Position numbers and translations under genes: made by a program | DNA from: Pseudorhodobacter antarcticus | Lineage (GTDB): Bacteria; Pseudomonadota; Alphaproteobacteria; Rhodobacterales; Rhodobacteraceae | DNA: 11,088 nucleotides | NCBI GenBank assembly: GCA_945861995.1 | Contig: CAMAWZ010000293.1 | Coordinates: 1-11,088 of the forward strand | Direction: 5' to 3' | Notes under the pieces: model-generated | The model's database searches: none | Told to the model about the DNA's origin: nothing | What the model saw: the letters and a program-made list of their open reading frames with translations, nothing else | Part shown: positions 1 to 6,724 of the stretch, in pieces | Layout: the number at the start of each line of letters is the position of its first letter | Numbering within the stretch: position 1 is the first letter of the stretch

Positions 1-1
1 C

Positions 2-190
2 GCTGAAGAGGCGCGTCTTTTGATGCAGCATCCAGATCAGCCAGTCATGGTGCTGCAAAAAATTGATGTGGACGCTGCGCGGCAGCCTATCGGTTATTCC
101 GAGGCGATATGGGCCGCAGACAGGGTGCAGTTTTCGTTTAACAGTCAGGATGAGGGCGAAGATGCCCCAGAAAGCCCTACCGATGTTTGA
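2..190 (+). CDS. phnF: PhnF-type GntR/UTRA transcriptional regulator, 3' end only
   Basis: Open at the left edge, this frame gives the last 62 residues of a protein. The stretch with QPIGYSEAIWAADRVQFSF matches the final strand of a UTRA ligand-binding domain, in which a 'P-I-x-Y-S-E-A-x-W-x-A-D-R' pattern is typical of GntR-family regulators of the HutC/PhnF type. A short acidic tail follows. The DNA-binding domain lies outside the window. Its stop overlaps the start of phnG by 8 bases, so regulator and lyase genes are probably one transcript. In this family the regulator usually represses its own phn operon and releases DNA when it binds a pathway ligand. The PhnF name rests on context as much as on the fragment. 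Confidence 0.8.
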   Translation, partial: AEEARLLMQHPDQPVMVLQKIDVDAARQPIGYSEAIWAADRVQFSFNSQDEGEDAPESPTDV

Positions 191-626
191 CCAAGATGGC
201 GATCGCGCCCAGCCTTTCGACCACGCGCGCCTGTTGGATATTCTGGCTCGCGCCGATGCCGACCGACTTGCCGCGCTGGCTGAAGATGTGCTGCCGTCTC
301 TTGGCCCCGTGGAGGTGGTGCAAAGTCGCACGGGCCTTGTCATGCTGCCGATGCGCGACACCGCACAGGGCACCGATTTTCATCTGGGCGAGGTGCTGGT
401 GGCCGAGGCGCATATCCGCGCAACTGGGACCGAAGGCTATGGCATGGTTGTGGGCCGCGATCTGAACCGCGCGATGGCGATGGCTGTGGTCGATGCGGCG
501 GCGAGTTTGGGGCAGACACCGCAGATCCGCGCCTTTCTGCACCGCGAAGCCGCCGAGCAGGCAGCGGCCGACACCGCCCGCCTGCGCGAGGTTGAGGCCA
601 CCCGCGTCGATATGGAGACATTCTGA
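183..626 (+). CDS. phnG: C-P lyase core subunit PhnG
   Basis: PhnG is a small subunit of the PhnGHIJ core complex. It is needed with PhnI, PhnH and PhnL to couple phosphonate to the C1 of ribose in ATP, in the cytoplasm. The 147-residue product is close to the 150 of E. coli PhnG. It carries the family's RTGLVMLPMRD segment, a FHLGEVLVAEA strand, the GYGMVVGRD turn followed by an alanine-rich helix, and the C-terminal 'EVEATRVDMETF' ending. The frame is open further upstream, but ATG 183 was chosen because family similarity begins there and it couples to the phnF stop. No strong ribosome binding site precedes it, which suggests translation coupled to phnF. Its stop shares one base with the phnH start. 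Confidence 0.93.
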   Translation: MFDQDGDRAQPFDHARLLDILARADADRLAALAEDVLPSLGPVEVVQSRTGLVMLPMRDTAQGTDFHLGEVLVAEAHIRATGTEGYGMVVGRDLNRAMAMAVVDAAASLGQTPQIRAFLHREAAEQAAADTARLREVEATRVDMETF

Positions 627-1171
627 TGTCATTGCCGACATCGGTTCCGGTGCCCGACGCGTTTGAGACCCGCACCAACGCCACGTTTGAAGCCCTGATG
701 TGGGCCCTATCACGCCCCGGCACGGTGCAAAACTTGCCCGCCCAAGGCATGGCAGGAATTGCCGAGGCCCTGCTCGACCGCGAATGTCGGGTGTTCTGCG
801 ATGATCCCGCGCTTGCGGTCCAAATCGCAACCTTCGGCGCGGCGCGGGTTGACTTGCCCTTGGCCGATCATTGCTTTTTGGGGCTGGGCCGCAACATTGA
901 TCGGCTGGCGCACGTCGCGGTCGGCTCGGCGCTTTACCCTGATGCGGGGGCCACAGTGGTGGCCGAGGCCGAATTCGGCGCGGGCCAGCGGCTGCGACTG
1001 ACTGGCCCAGGGATAGAGACCAGTGACGAAATCGCACTTGGGGGGATTGCCCCCGAATTCTGGGCGATGCGGACAGCAGTTTGCCGTTATCCTGCGGGGT
1101 TCGATCTGTTTCTGATCTGCGGCGCACAGGTGATCGGCCTGCCGCGCTCAATCACAATCGAGGTGCTGTGA
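626..1171 (+). CDS. phnH: C-P lyase core subunit PhnH
   Basis: PhnH is a core C-P lyase subunit with a fold related to PLP-dependent transferases but lacking the cofactor. It forms part of the PhnGHIJ complex. The 181-residue product (E. coli 194) shows the opening 'F..RTNATFEALMWALSRPG', the central YPDAGATVVAEA and RLRLTGPGIE segments, and the ending 'YPAGFDLFLICGAQVIGLPRS', all typical of the family. The ATG shares one base with the phnG stop, and GGAG at 614-617 lies 8 bases upstream. The stop in turn overlaps the phnI ATG by one base. Nothing looks damaged or unusual in this subunit. Confidence 0.94.
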   Translation: MSLPTSVPVPDAFETRTNATFEALMWALSRPGTVQNLPAQGMAGIAEALLDRECRVFCDDPALAVQIATFGAARVDLPLADHCFLGLGRNIDRLAHVAVGSALYPDAGATVVAEAEFGAGQRLRLTGPGIETSDEIALGGIAPEFWAMRTAVCRYPAGFDLFLICGAQVIGLPRSITIEVL

Positions 1172-2235
1172 TGGCCTATGTTGCAACCCGCGGCGGCGCG
1201 CGCGCGATTGATCAGTCGGAACGGCTTTACCGCGCCGAATTGGGCCCGATCGACGCCGCCCGCGTGGACGAGATCCGCCGCGCCTTGCCGATGCTGATCG
1301 ACCGCGTGATGGGTGAAGCGTCCCTTTATGAGCCCGACCTTGCGGCCCTCGCCCTTGCCCAGTCGGGTGGGGATATCTATGAGGCTGTGCTGCTGCTGCG
1401 CGCGTGGCGCACAACACAGCCGCGCCTGACCATTGCAGAGCCAGTCCTACAGGACCAGCTTTTCACCCATCGCCGCATCTCGGCGGCGTTCAAGGATATA
1501 ACGGGCGGGCAGATCCTTGGACCAAGCCTTGACTACGCCCACCGCCTTCTGGCGACAGACGTTCTGCAAGGCCAGCCTTATGTGCCAGCCCCCGTTGAAC
1601 CCGCCGCGACGCCCGCCCCCGCTCGCCAACCCTCGCTTGCCGCTTGGCAAAAGGTGCAAGGTTTGGTGGCTGATCCTGCCCGCGCCGATGTGGCCCCAGG
1701 CGATATCCCTGACCTGACACGAGAGCCGCTGCTGTTCCCCGCCCAGCGCGCCCATACGCTGCAAAGCCTTGCCCGCGCCGATACGGGCGGGATGCTGGCC
1801 TTGGGCTATGCCGCGATGCGCGGCTATGGCAACGCCCACCCCACGGTCAACGAACTGCGTCTGGCCGAAGCCGAAGTCCGCGTGTGCCATCCGCGCGGCA
1901 CGGTATTTTCCGCGGGGCGCGTCAAGGTTTCGCAGGCCGAGGTCACCGCCAAGGGCAAGTCGGGCCTTTTGGAATTGGGCTTTTGCGCCACGTTGGGTTG
2001 GAACGAAGTCAAGGTGATCTCGGGTGCCACGCTGGATTTGAACGCACCTGGCGCCGCCAAGGGATCGCCCGTCGAGGAAGAGTTCGTTTTGTACCACACC
2101 GAACCTGTCGAGGCGTCGGGCTTTTGCATTCACTTCAAACTGCCGCATTATGTGACCTTCCAGTCCTCGCTTGATGCGCTGCGCGGGGCCAAGCAAACCA
2201 CTGCACCCCATCAGCCCGAAAAGGTGCCCGCATGA
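1171..2235 (+). CDS. phnI: C-P lyase core subunit PhnI, divergent C-terminal segment
   Basis: PhnI is the largest core subunit. On its own it has nucleosidase activity, and with PhnG, PhnH and PhnL it makes ribose-1-phosphonate triphosphate from ATP. At 354 residues it matches the E. coli length. It has the conserved start MAYVATRGGARAIDQSE, 'LALAQSGGDIYEAVLLLRAWRTT', RRISAAFKDITGGQILGPS, and near the end CIHFKLPHYVTFQ. In that last segment His321 and His326 correspond to the zinc-binding histidines at the PhnI/PhnJ interface. GAGGTG at 1160-1165 is a good ribosome binding site for ATG 1171, so a longer upstream reading was not used. The usual 'GYGLxFGxxERKAMxMALVD' segment is replaced by a divergent one, GFCATLGWNEVKVISGATLD. 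The stop overlaps phnJ by 4 bases. Confidence 0.93.
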   Translation: MAYVATRGGARAIDQSERLYRAELGPIDAARVDEIRRALPMLIDRVMGEASLYEPDLAALALAQSGGDIYEAVLLLRAWRTTQPRLTIAEPVLQDQLFTHRRISAAFKDITGGQILGPSLDYAHRLLATDVLQGQPYVPAPVEPAATPAPARQPSLAAWQKVQGLVADPARADVAPGDIPDLTREPLLFPAQRAHTLQSLARADTGGMLALGYAAMRGYGNAHPTVNELRLAEAEVRVCHPRGTVFSAGRVKVSQAEVTAKGKSGLLELGFCATLGWNEVKVISGATLDLNAPGAAKGSPVEEEFVLYHTEPVEASGFCIHFKLPHYVTFQSSLDALRGAKQTTAPHQPEKVPA

Positions 2236-3146
2236 CCATCGCCGCCCTGACAAAACCGTGGCAGGCACTGTCCTACGGGTTCCTTGATGCCTCGGCCAAA
2301 CGCGAATTGCGCCGCAAGATGCTAAAGGCCATCGCCGTTCCGGGGTGCCAGATGCCCTATGCCAGCCGCGAGGTTCCGATGGCGCGGGGCTGGGGAACGG
2401 GCGGTTTGCAGGTGACGCTGACGTTGCTGCGGCCGTCTTCGGTCGTTAAGGTAATTGACCAAGGGGCCGATGACAGCGTCAACGCGGCCTCTATCCGATC
2501 TTTCCTGTCAAAGGTGTCGGGTGCGACCGAGACCTGGGATACCACCGCAGCCACGATCCTACAAAGCCGCCACCGTATCCCCGAGGAACGGCTGCGCGCG
2601 GATCAGGTGCTGGTGTTACAAGTGCCGAACCCTGAACCACTGCGGCCCGTAGAGCCCAACATGTCAATCGCCCGCCAGATGCACGCCGATGCCGATTACG
2701 GGCGGCTTTGGCTGATCCTATATGAACAGATCGTGCGGTCTGGACGGGTCATGCAGGGGGCGGCGTATCCGTCGCTGGTCAATGGGCGGCACGTGATGAC
2801 GCCCTCGCCCATCCCGCGCTGGGACGTGCCTAAACTGCACATGGCGCAGCATCTGACCTTCCTTTCGGCGGGGCGCGAAAAGCGGCTTTATGCTGTGCCA
2901 CCCTTTACCCGTGTGGAACCGCTGGTCTTTTCTGACATACCTTATCAAGTCGAGGACCACGCCGCGCTGACCTGCCATCGCTCGGGCTTGCGGGGCTATT
3001 TCATGAACGAAATCCCACAAGATGATGGCTCCGCGCAATTCGAGTTGTCGGACAGCCATCTTGGTATCAAGGCGATCCGGCAGGCCGAAGGTTCCGCCGT
3101 CGAAATCGGCCCGACTTGGTATGAAAACGGAAAGATGCCGCAATGA
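2232..3146 (+). CDS. phnJ: C-P lyase PhnJ homologue lacking most of the usual cysteines
   Basis: Canonical PhnJ is the radical SAM subunit that cleaves ribose-1-phosphonate 5-phosphate to a hydrocarbon and 5-phosphoribosyl 1,2-cyclic phosphate. This 304-residue protein (E. coli 281) keeps the fold motifs: GWGTGGLQVT, KVIDQGADDSVNAASIR, QSRHRIPE, NPEPLRPVEP, SPIPRWDVPK and GREKRLYAVPPFTRVE. Gly38 matches the proposed glycyl-radical Gly32 of E. coli. The C-terminal metal region does not match: CAIC becomes ALTC (only Cys248 remains), and the distal FVCSDTDYC becomes FELSDSHLG at about residues 270-278. Only Cys39 and Cys248 occur in the whole protein. The alignment needs no frameshift, and the ATGA overlaps with phnI and phnK are intact, which argues against a pseudogene. 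AAGGTG at 2221-2226 precedes the start. Family membership is secure, but the canonical reaction is doubtful. Confidence 0.93.
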   Translation: MTIAALTKPWQALSYGFLDASAKRELRRKMLKAIAVPGCQMPYASREVPMARGWGTGGLQVTLTLLRPSSVVKVIDQGADDSVNAASIRSFLSKVSGATETWDTTAATILQSRHRIPEERLRADQVLVLQVPNPEPLRPVEPNMSIARQMHADADYGRLWLILYEQIVRSGRVMQGAAYPSLVNGRHVMTPSPIPRWDVPKLHMAQHLTFLSAGREKRLYAVPPFTRVEPLVFSDIPYQVEDHAALTCHRSGLRGYFMNEIPQDDGSAQFELSDSHLGIKAIRQAEGSAVEIGPTWYENGKMPQ

Positions 3147-3955
3147 TCGCCATTGATACTGCCCTTGCGCTGCAAGCCCCGCAATTGATGACCACGCCGC
3201 CCTTGCTGACCATGGCTGGCGTTTCGCGCCGCTATGGGGATGTGGTGGCGCTGCAGGATGTTTCCGCCACGGTCTACCCCGGCGAGGTGCTGGGAATTGT
3301 TGGGGAAAGCGGGTCGGGCAAATCGACCCTACTGCGGATGATGAATCTTGAGGATACGCCAGACGCGGGCGACTATCGTCTGGCGCTGCCCGACCTGTCT
3401 GGCAACCTGTTCGACCTTGACCGTTTTGCGCGCAGGATGCTGTGCGCCACGCGCATTGGCATCGTCTATCAAAACCCGCACCTTGGCCTTTTGATGAAAC
3501 ACACCTCCAGCGGTAATGTCGCGGAACGCCTTTTGATCGCGGGCGAGCGCAGCTTTGCAACCTTGCGTGGCCGCGCGCGTGAGGCGCTGGGTGCCTCTGA
3601 ATTTCCGCTAGAGCGGATGGATGCGCGGCCGATCGAGCTGTCGGGCGGCATGCAGCAGCGTGTCCAATTGGCCAAGGCGATTGCGTTGGAGCCTGCACTT
3701 TTGTTGCTGGACGAGCCGACCACGGGCCTTGATGTGTCGGTGCAGGCGCTGGTCCTTGATACGCTTAAGCGGCTGCAGCGCGACCGCGCGATCACGATGG
3801 TGATCGTCAGTCATGACCTTGGCGTGATCCGCACCATGGCTGATCGGGTGATGGTGATGCGCAGGGGCCGTGTGGTCGAACAGGGGCTGGCCGACCAGAT
3901 CTTTCAGGACCCGCAGCACGAATACACGCAACAACTTGTCCATGCCAAGCTGTGA
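3143..3955 (+). CDS. phnK: PhnK, ABC-type ATPase of the C-P lyase complex
   Basis: PhnK resembles an ABC transporter ATPase but binds the PhnGHIJ core, near the PhnJ subunits, rather than a permease. The sequence has Walker A GESGSGKST at residues 54-62, a Q-loop in IVYQNP, signature LSGGMQQ with Ser167, Walker B LLLLDEP with Asp190-Glu191, and H-loop His224 in SHDLG. The 'PQHEYTQQLV' ending is typical of PhnK and oligopeptide-type ATPases. Start 3143 overlaps the phnJ stop as ATGA. An in-frame ATG at 3188 would give 255 residues, nearer the 252 of E. coli, but has no better ribosome binding site. All ATPase residues are present, so energy coupling appears intact despite the altered PhnJ. Confidence 0.93.
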   Translation: MIAIDTALALQAPQLMTTPPLLTMAGVSRRYGDVVALQDVSATVYPGEVLGIVGESGSGKSTLLRMMNLEDTPDAGDYRLALPDLSGNLFDLDRFARRMLCATRIGIVYQNPHLGLLMKHTSSGNVAERLLIAGERSFATLRGRAREALGASEFPLERMDARPIELSGGMQQRVQLAKAIALEPALLLLDEPTTGLDVSVQALVLDTLKRLQRDRAITMVIVSHDLGVIRTMADRVMVMRRGRVVEQGLADQIFQDPQHEYTQQLVHAKL

Positions 3956-3958
3956 GGG
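3954..3958 (+). promoter_or_regulatory. Ribosome binding site for phnL
   Basis: GAGGG overlaps the phnK stop codon and lies 7 bases before ATG 3966. It fixes the phnL start against an open frame that extends back into phnK. Confidence 0.65.
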
Positions 3959-3965
3959 CCAAACG

Positions 3966-4673
3966 ATGACCCCCGTCCTTGAGGTTCAAAACCTCGCCAA
4001 GCATTTCCAGATGCACCACTTGGGCCAGCGGTTGCACGCGTTCGACGGCGTCACCTTTACCCTACACGCGGGTGAATTTCTGCTTTTGCGCGGGCCGAAC
4101 GGTGTCGGGAAATCCACGCTTTTGCGCACGCTTTACCGCAGCTATCTGCCGCGCGCGGGCCATGTCTGGTATCACACAACCGAAGGTAGGATCGATCTGG
4201 CCACGGCGGCAGATGTGGATATCGCCCTGTTGCGGCGGCGCGAGATCGGCTTTGTCACCCAGTTCTTAATCGCGCGGCCAAGGGTGGCTGCCGAAGATAT
4301 CGTGGCCGAACCTCTGCGCCGCACGGGCATTGTTGCGGGCGACGCACTGGACGAAGCGCGCCGCTGGTTGGCCGAATTTGGGGTGAAACGTGATCTTTGG
4401 CGGGCCTATCCCACAACCTTTTCAGGGGGCGAGCAGCAGAAGGTCAACCTTGCCCGCGCGCTGATCTTGCCGCAACGATTGATGTTGCTGGATGAGCCCA
4501 CCGCCTCGCTTGATGCGGGCGCACGGGCCGCGCTGATCCGCAGGCTGGCGGACCTCAAGGCGGCGGGCGTGGCGATGATCGGGGTCTTTCACCACCCTGG
4601 CGATGTGGCCGATCTGATCGACCGAGAAATTGAATTGACCCTGCAGGAGGTGCCCGAAGATGTGGCTGTCTGA
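3966..4673 (+). CDS. phnL: PhnL, ABC-type ATPase of phosphonate breakdown
   Basis: PhnL is an ABC-fold ATPase required with PhnG, PhnH and PhnI for attaching phosphonate to the ribose of ATP. It has no transporter role of its own. The 235-residue product (E. coli 226) shows Walker A GPNGVGKST at residues 43-51, 'GFVTQFL' at the Q-loop, signature FSGGEQQKVNLARAL starting near residue 152, Walker B LMLLDEP with Asp176-Glu177, and a histidine pair in VFHHPGD at the H-loop. It lies 10 bases after phnK. A longer in-frame reading from 3870 would sit inside phnK and adds unrelated residues, so it was rejected. The last 14 bases overlap phnM. Confidence 0.94.
   Translation: MTPVLEVQNLAKHFQMHHLGQRLHAFDGVTFTLHAGEFLLLRGPNGVGKSTLLRTLYRSYLPRAGHVWYHTTEGRIDLATAADVDIALLRRREIGFVTQFLIARPRVAAEDIVAEPLRRTGIVAGDALDEARRWLAEFGVKRDLWRAYPTTFSGGEQQKVNLARALILPQRLMLLDEPTASLDAGARAALIRRLADLKAAGVAMIGVFHHPGDVADLIDREIELTLQEVPEDVAV
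4645..4650 (+). promoter_or_regulatory. Ribosome binding site for phnM
   Basis: AGGAGG, the full consensus, lies inside the end of phnL and 9 bases before ATG 4660. It supports a start that overlaps phnL by 14 bases. Confidence 0.75.
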
Positions 4674-5853
4674 TTTCCGAGTAGTGACGCCCGACCGCGT
4701 GATCCCGCGCGGTTCGGTCCGCGTTGAAGATGGCCGTATCGTTGAAATAGCGGATACCGCAATGCCCGACGCAGCGATGCCCGACGTGGGGATGACTGGC
4801 GATGGGATGACTGGCGATGGCCTGCTTTTGCTGCCTGGCTTTGTTGATATGCACGGTGACATGGTCGAACGCGAGGTGGAACCCCGCCCAAATGTCCGCA
4901 TGCCAATGGAACTGGGCCTGCGTGATCTTGACCGCAGGCTTGCAGCGTCAGGCGTGACCACGGCCTATGCGGCGGTCAGTTTTCACCCTGGGTCAGCCTA
5001 TGGCCATATTCGGCATTTCGACCAAACCAGCGCCATTATTCGCGCATTGAAATCGATGGGCAATGTGCTGAAGGTGGATCACAAGGTTCATGCGCGGTTC
5101 GAGATTACTTTCCCTGATGCCTTGGGCGTGGTGGAAGGGCTGATTGCCGAAGGCGCGGTCGATCTGGTGTCCCTTACCGATCACACGCCAGGTCAAGGCC
5201 AATACCGCGACATTGAGGCGCATGTGGCCCGCGTGGCGCGTGAAAAGGGTCTCAGCCAGACCGATGCAGAGGGCGAGGTGGCGCGGCGGATCGCGGAAAA
5301 GCGGTCAACTGCAGGCGATATGGCCGCCACTTTGCGCGCCATCGCGGCGATCTGCCGAACGCATGGTGTGGCGCTGGCCAGCCATGACGATGACACGGTC
5401 GAAAAGGTTGCCCTGATGCAGGCGTTGGGAGCGGGGATCAGCGAGTTTCCCGTGACGGTAGAGGCCGCGACCGAGGCCCGCGCGCGCGGGCTTGCCACCG
5501 CGATGGGCGCGCCAAACGCGCTGCGGGGGCAGTCTTATTCTGGCAACCTGTCGGCCCGCGCGGCGCATGGGATGGGCCTTTTGGATATTCTGGCGTCAGA
5601 TTATCACCCTTCGGCCCTGCTGCCTGCCGTGCTGGAATTGGCGAAAGCCGATCCAGCAGGCCTTGTCGGATCGACCCTGCTCGCCACCCTAAACCCCGCG
5701 CGCGCCATGGGCTTGACGGATCGCGGAGCGATTGCGCCCTGCATGATGGCCGATCTGGTGATTGCTGATGACAGCGGCATCGGCCACGTCCGCGCGACCT
5801 TGCGGGCGGGGCGCGTGATTTATTCGGACGGGTCGGTCGCGATGACGGGATAA
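4660..5853 (+). CDS. phnM: PhnM, ribose-1-phosphonate 5-triphosphate diphosphatase
   Basis: PhnM is a metal-dependent amidohydrolase that converts 5-triphosphoribosyl-1-phosphonate to the 5-phospho form plus pyrophosphate, the step before PhnJ. The 397-residue protein (E. coli about 378) has the HxD metal motif at His65-Asp67 in GFVDMHGDMVE, the conserved SLTDHTPGQGQY around Asp174-His175, ASHDDDT at His242, and SDYHP at Asp314. The end is the typical amidohydrolase strand 'ADLVIADDSG...RAGRVIYSDG'. A strong ribosome binding site sits within phnL. An in-frame run of four five-residue repeats lies at residues 35-54, just before the first metal motif, and partly explains the extra length. This is the last gene of the plus-strand lyase operon and converges on the next gene with 15 bases between them. 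Confidence 0.93.
   Translation: MWLSDFRVVTPDRVIPRGSVRVEDGRIVEIADTAMPDAAMPDVGMTGDGMTGDGLLLLPGFVDMHGDMVEREVEPRPNVRMPMELGLRDLDRRLAASGVTTAYAAVSFHPGSAYGHIRHFDQTSAIIRALKSMGNVLKVDHKVHARFEITFPDALGVVEGLIAEGAVDLVSLTDHTPGQGQYRDIEAHVARVAREKGLSQTDAEGEVARRIAEKRSTAGDMAATLRAIAAICRTHGVALASHDDDTVEKVALMQALGAGISEFPVTVEAATEARARGLATAMGAPNALRGQSYSGNLSARAAHGMGLLDILASDYHPSALLPAVLELAKADPAGLVGSTLLATLNPARAMGLTDRGAIAPCMMADLVIADDSGIGHVRATLRAGRVIYSDGSVAMTG
4762..4821 (+). repeat. Four 15-base tandem units inside phnM
   Basis: Four in-frame 15-base units start at 4762, 4777, 4792 and 4807. Units 1 and 2 share atgcccgacg, and units 3 and 4 are identical except for the final base. They encode MPDAA, MPDVG, MTGDG and MTGDG. 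The period is exactly five codons, so unit gain or loss would not shift the frame. They fall in the surface-type link between the N-terminal strand and the first metal motif. Confidence 0.85.
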
Positions 5854-5868
5854 GGCTGACATGATCCC

Positions 5869-6684
5869 CTATTCGACCAGCCCAAGTCCTTGCAGATAGG
5901 CAAAGCCCTGTGGGATGCGGGCTTTATCGCGCAGTTCCAGCACCAGATGCGGCGCGGTTGTGCAATCGGCCAAGGCGCGAAACACCGCCGCCCACTCGAC
6001 CTCACCTTCTCCGGGGGGCCAATGGCGGTCGGCGTGGCCGTCCACATCTTGCAGGTGTACATGGGCCAGTTGTGCCCCAGCATCGCGCACAAAGTAATCG
6101 ACAGGCGGCGCCCCTGACATCCGCCGTGCCAGCTGTGCATGGCCCGTATCGATGGACAGCGCGATGGCAGGGCTGGCAAAGCTGTCGACCAACGCGCGAC
6201 GGGTGGCAGGGTCAACATCTTCGATATTTTCGATCACGATGGTGATTCCTGCGTCTTCGGCGCGCTTAACGACGGGGCCCAGCACGGCATGGATGCGCGC
6301 CTGCTTGGCTTCGGCATATCCGCGCGATGCCAGTTTGTTGTTCTGAAACCAAGCTCGGTAAGGAGAATGCAGCACCATCTGCCGCGCCCCAATCGCTTCG
6401 GCGGCCTCAAGTGCGCGCAAAAACCGCGCCGTGATCAGGGGCCGCAATTCGGCATCCTTGTTGTCGATATCAAGGCCTTCATAGGGGCCATGGATGCCGA
6501 CACGGCCGTTGTGACCCGACAGCGCGACCTTGGCAGCAGCGATACGGTCGGCGCGTTCGGGGCCAAGTGCGGCCTGTGTAATGAAATCTTGCAGTTCGAT
6601 GTCGCGCTGCGCATCAAAGAGCCAAGCCTTGTGGTCGGCAATCTCGCAGGCACGAAGACAAGCACCAATTTTTAATAGTGTCAT
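5869..6684 (-). CDS. Sugar-phosphate isomerase/epimerase-like TIM-barrel protein (endonuclease IV fold)
   Basis: This 271-residue protein has the pattern of the xylose isomerase-like/AP endonuclease 2 TIM barrel. Candidate metal ligands are His65 (GIHGPYEG), His106 (VLHSPY), Glu152 (VIENIED), Asp179 and His182 (SIDTGHA), His210 (HVHLQD) and Glu250 (LVLELRD). Members isomerise or epimerise sugars or sugar phosphates, and endonuclease IV itself is a metal-dependent phosphodiesterase. AAGGAAC in the gene's own sense, 6 bases before ATG 6684, is a good ribosome binding site. It lies 40 bases after the second phnM and is the last gene of the minus-strand set. The substrate cannot be read from sequence. 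Its location suggests a ribose phosphate from phosphonate breakdown, which is inference. Confidence 0.85.
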   Translation of the reverse strand: MTLLKIGACLRACEIADHKAWLFDAQRDIELQDFITQAALGPERADRIAAAKVALSGHNGRVGIHGPYEGLDIDNKDAELRPLITARFLRALEAAEAIGARQMVLHSPYRAWFQNNKLASRGYAEAKQARIHAVLGPVVKRAEDAGITIVIENIEDVDPATRRALVDSFASPAIALSIDTGHAQLARRMSGAPPVDYFVRDAGAQLAHVHLQDVDGHADRHWPPGEGEVEWAAVFRALADCTTAPHLVLELRDKARIPQGFAYLQGLGLVE

Positions 6685-6724
6685 TGGAAAGTTCCTTTTG
6701 TGTGCGGTCTTTTATGCTTTTGCT

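Noticed and set aside
177..1151. Long minus-strand open frame (324 codons) across phnG and phnH
   Set aside because: It is antisense to two clear family members, is rich in Arg, Pro and Gln as expected from the complement of GC-rich coding DNA, and matches no family.
2940..3146. Frameshift or pseudogene as explanation of the missing PhnJ cysteines
   Set aside because: The region still aligns in frame (FELSDSHLG against FVCSDTDYC), ends normally, and keeps the ATGA overlap with phnK.
2718..3698. Minus-strand open frame spanning the phnJ-phnK junction
   Set aside because: Composition is typical of a shadow and both sense genes are strongly supported.
5847..5868. GGGAT...ATCCC inverted repeat between the convergent genes as a terminator
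   Set aside because: Five-base stem with a 12-base loop and no T-run on either strand; too weak to call.
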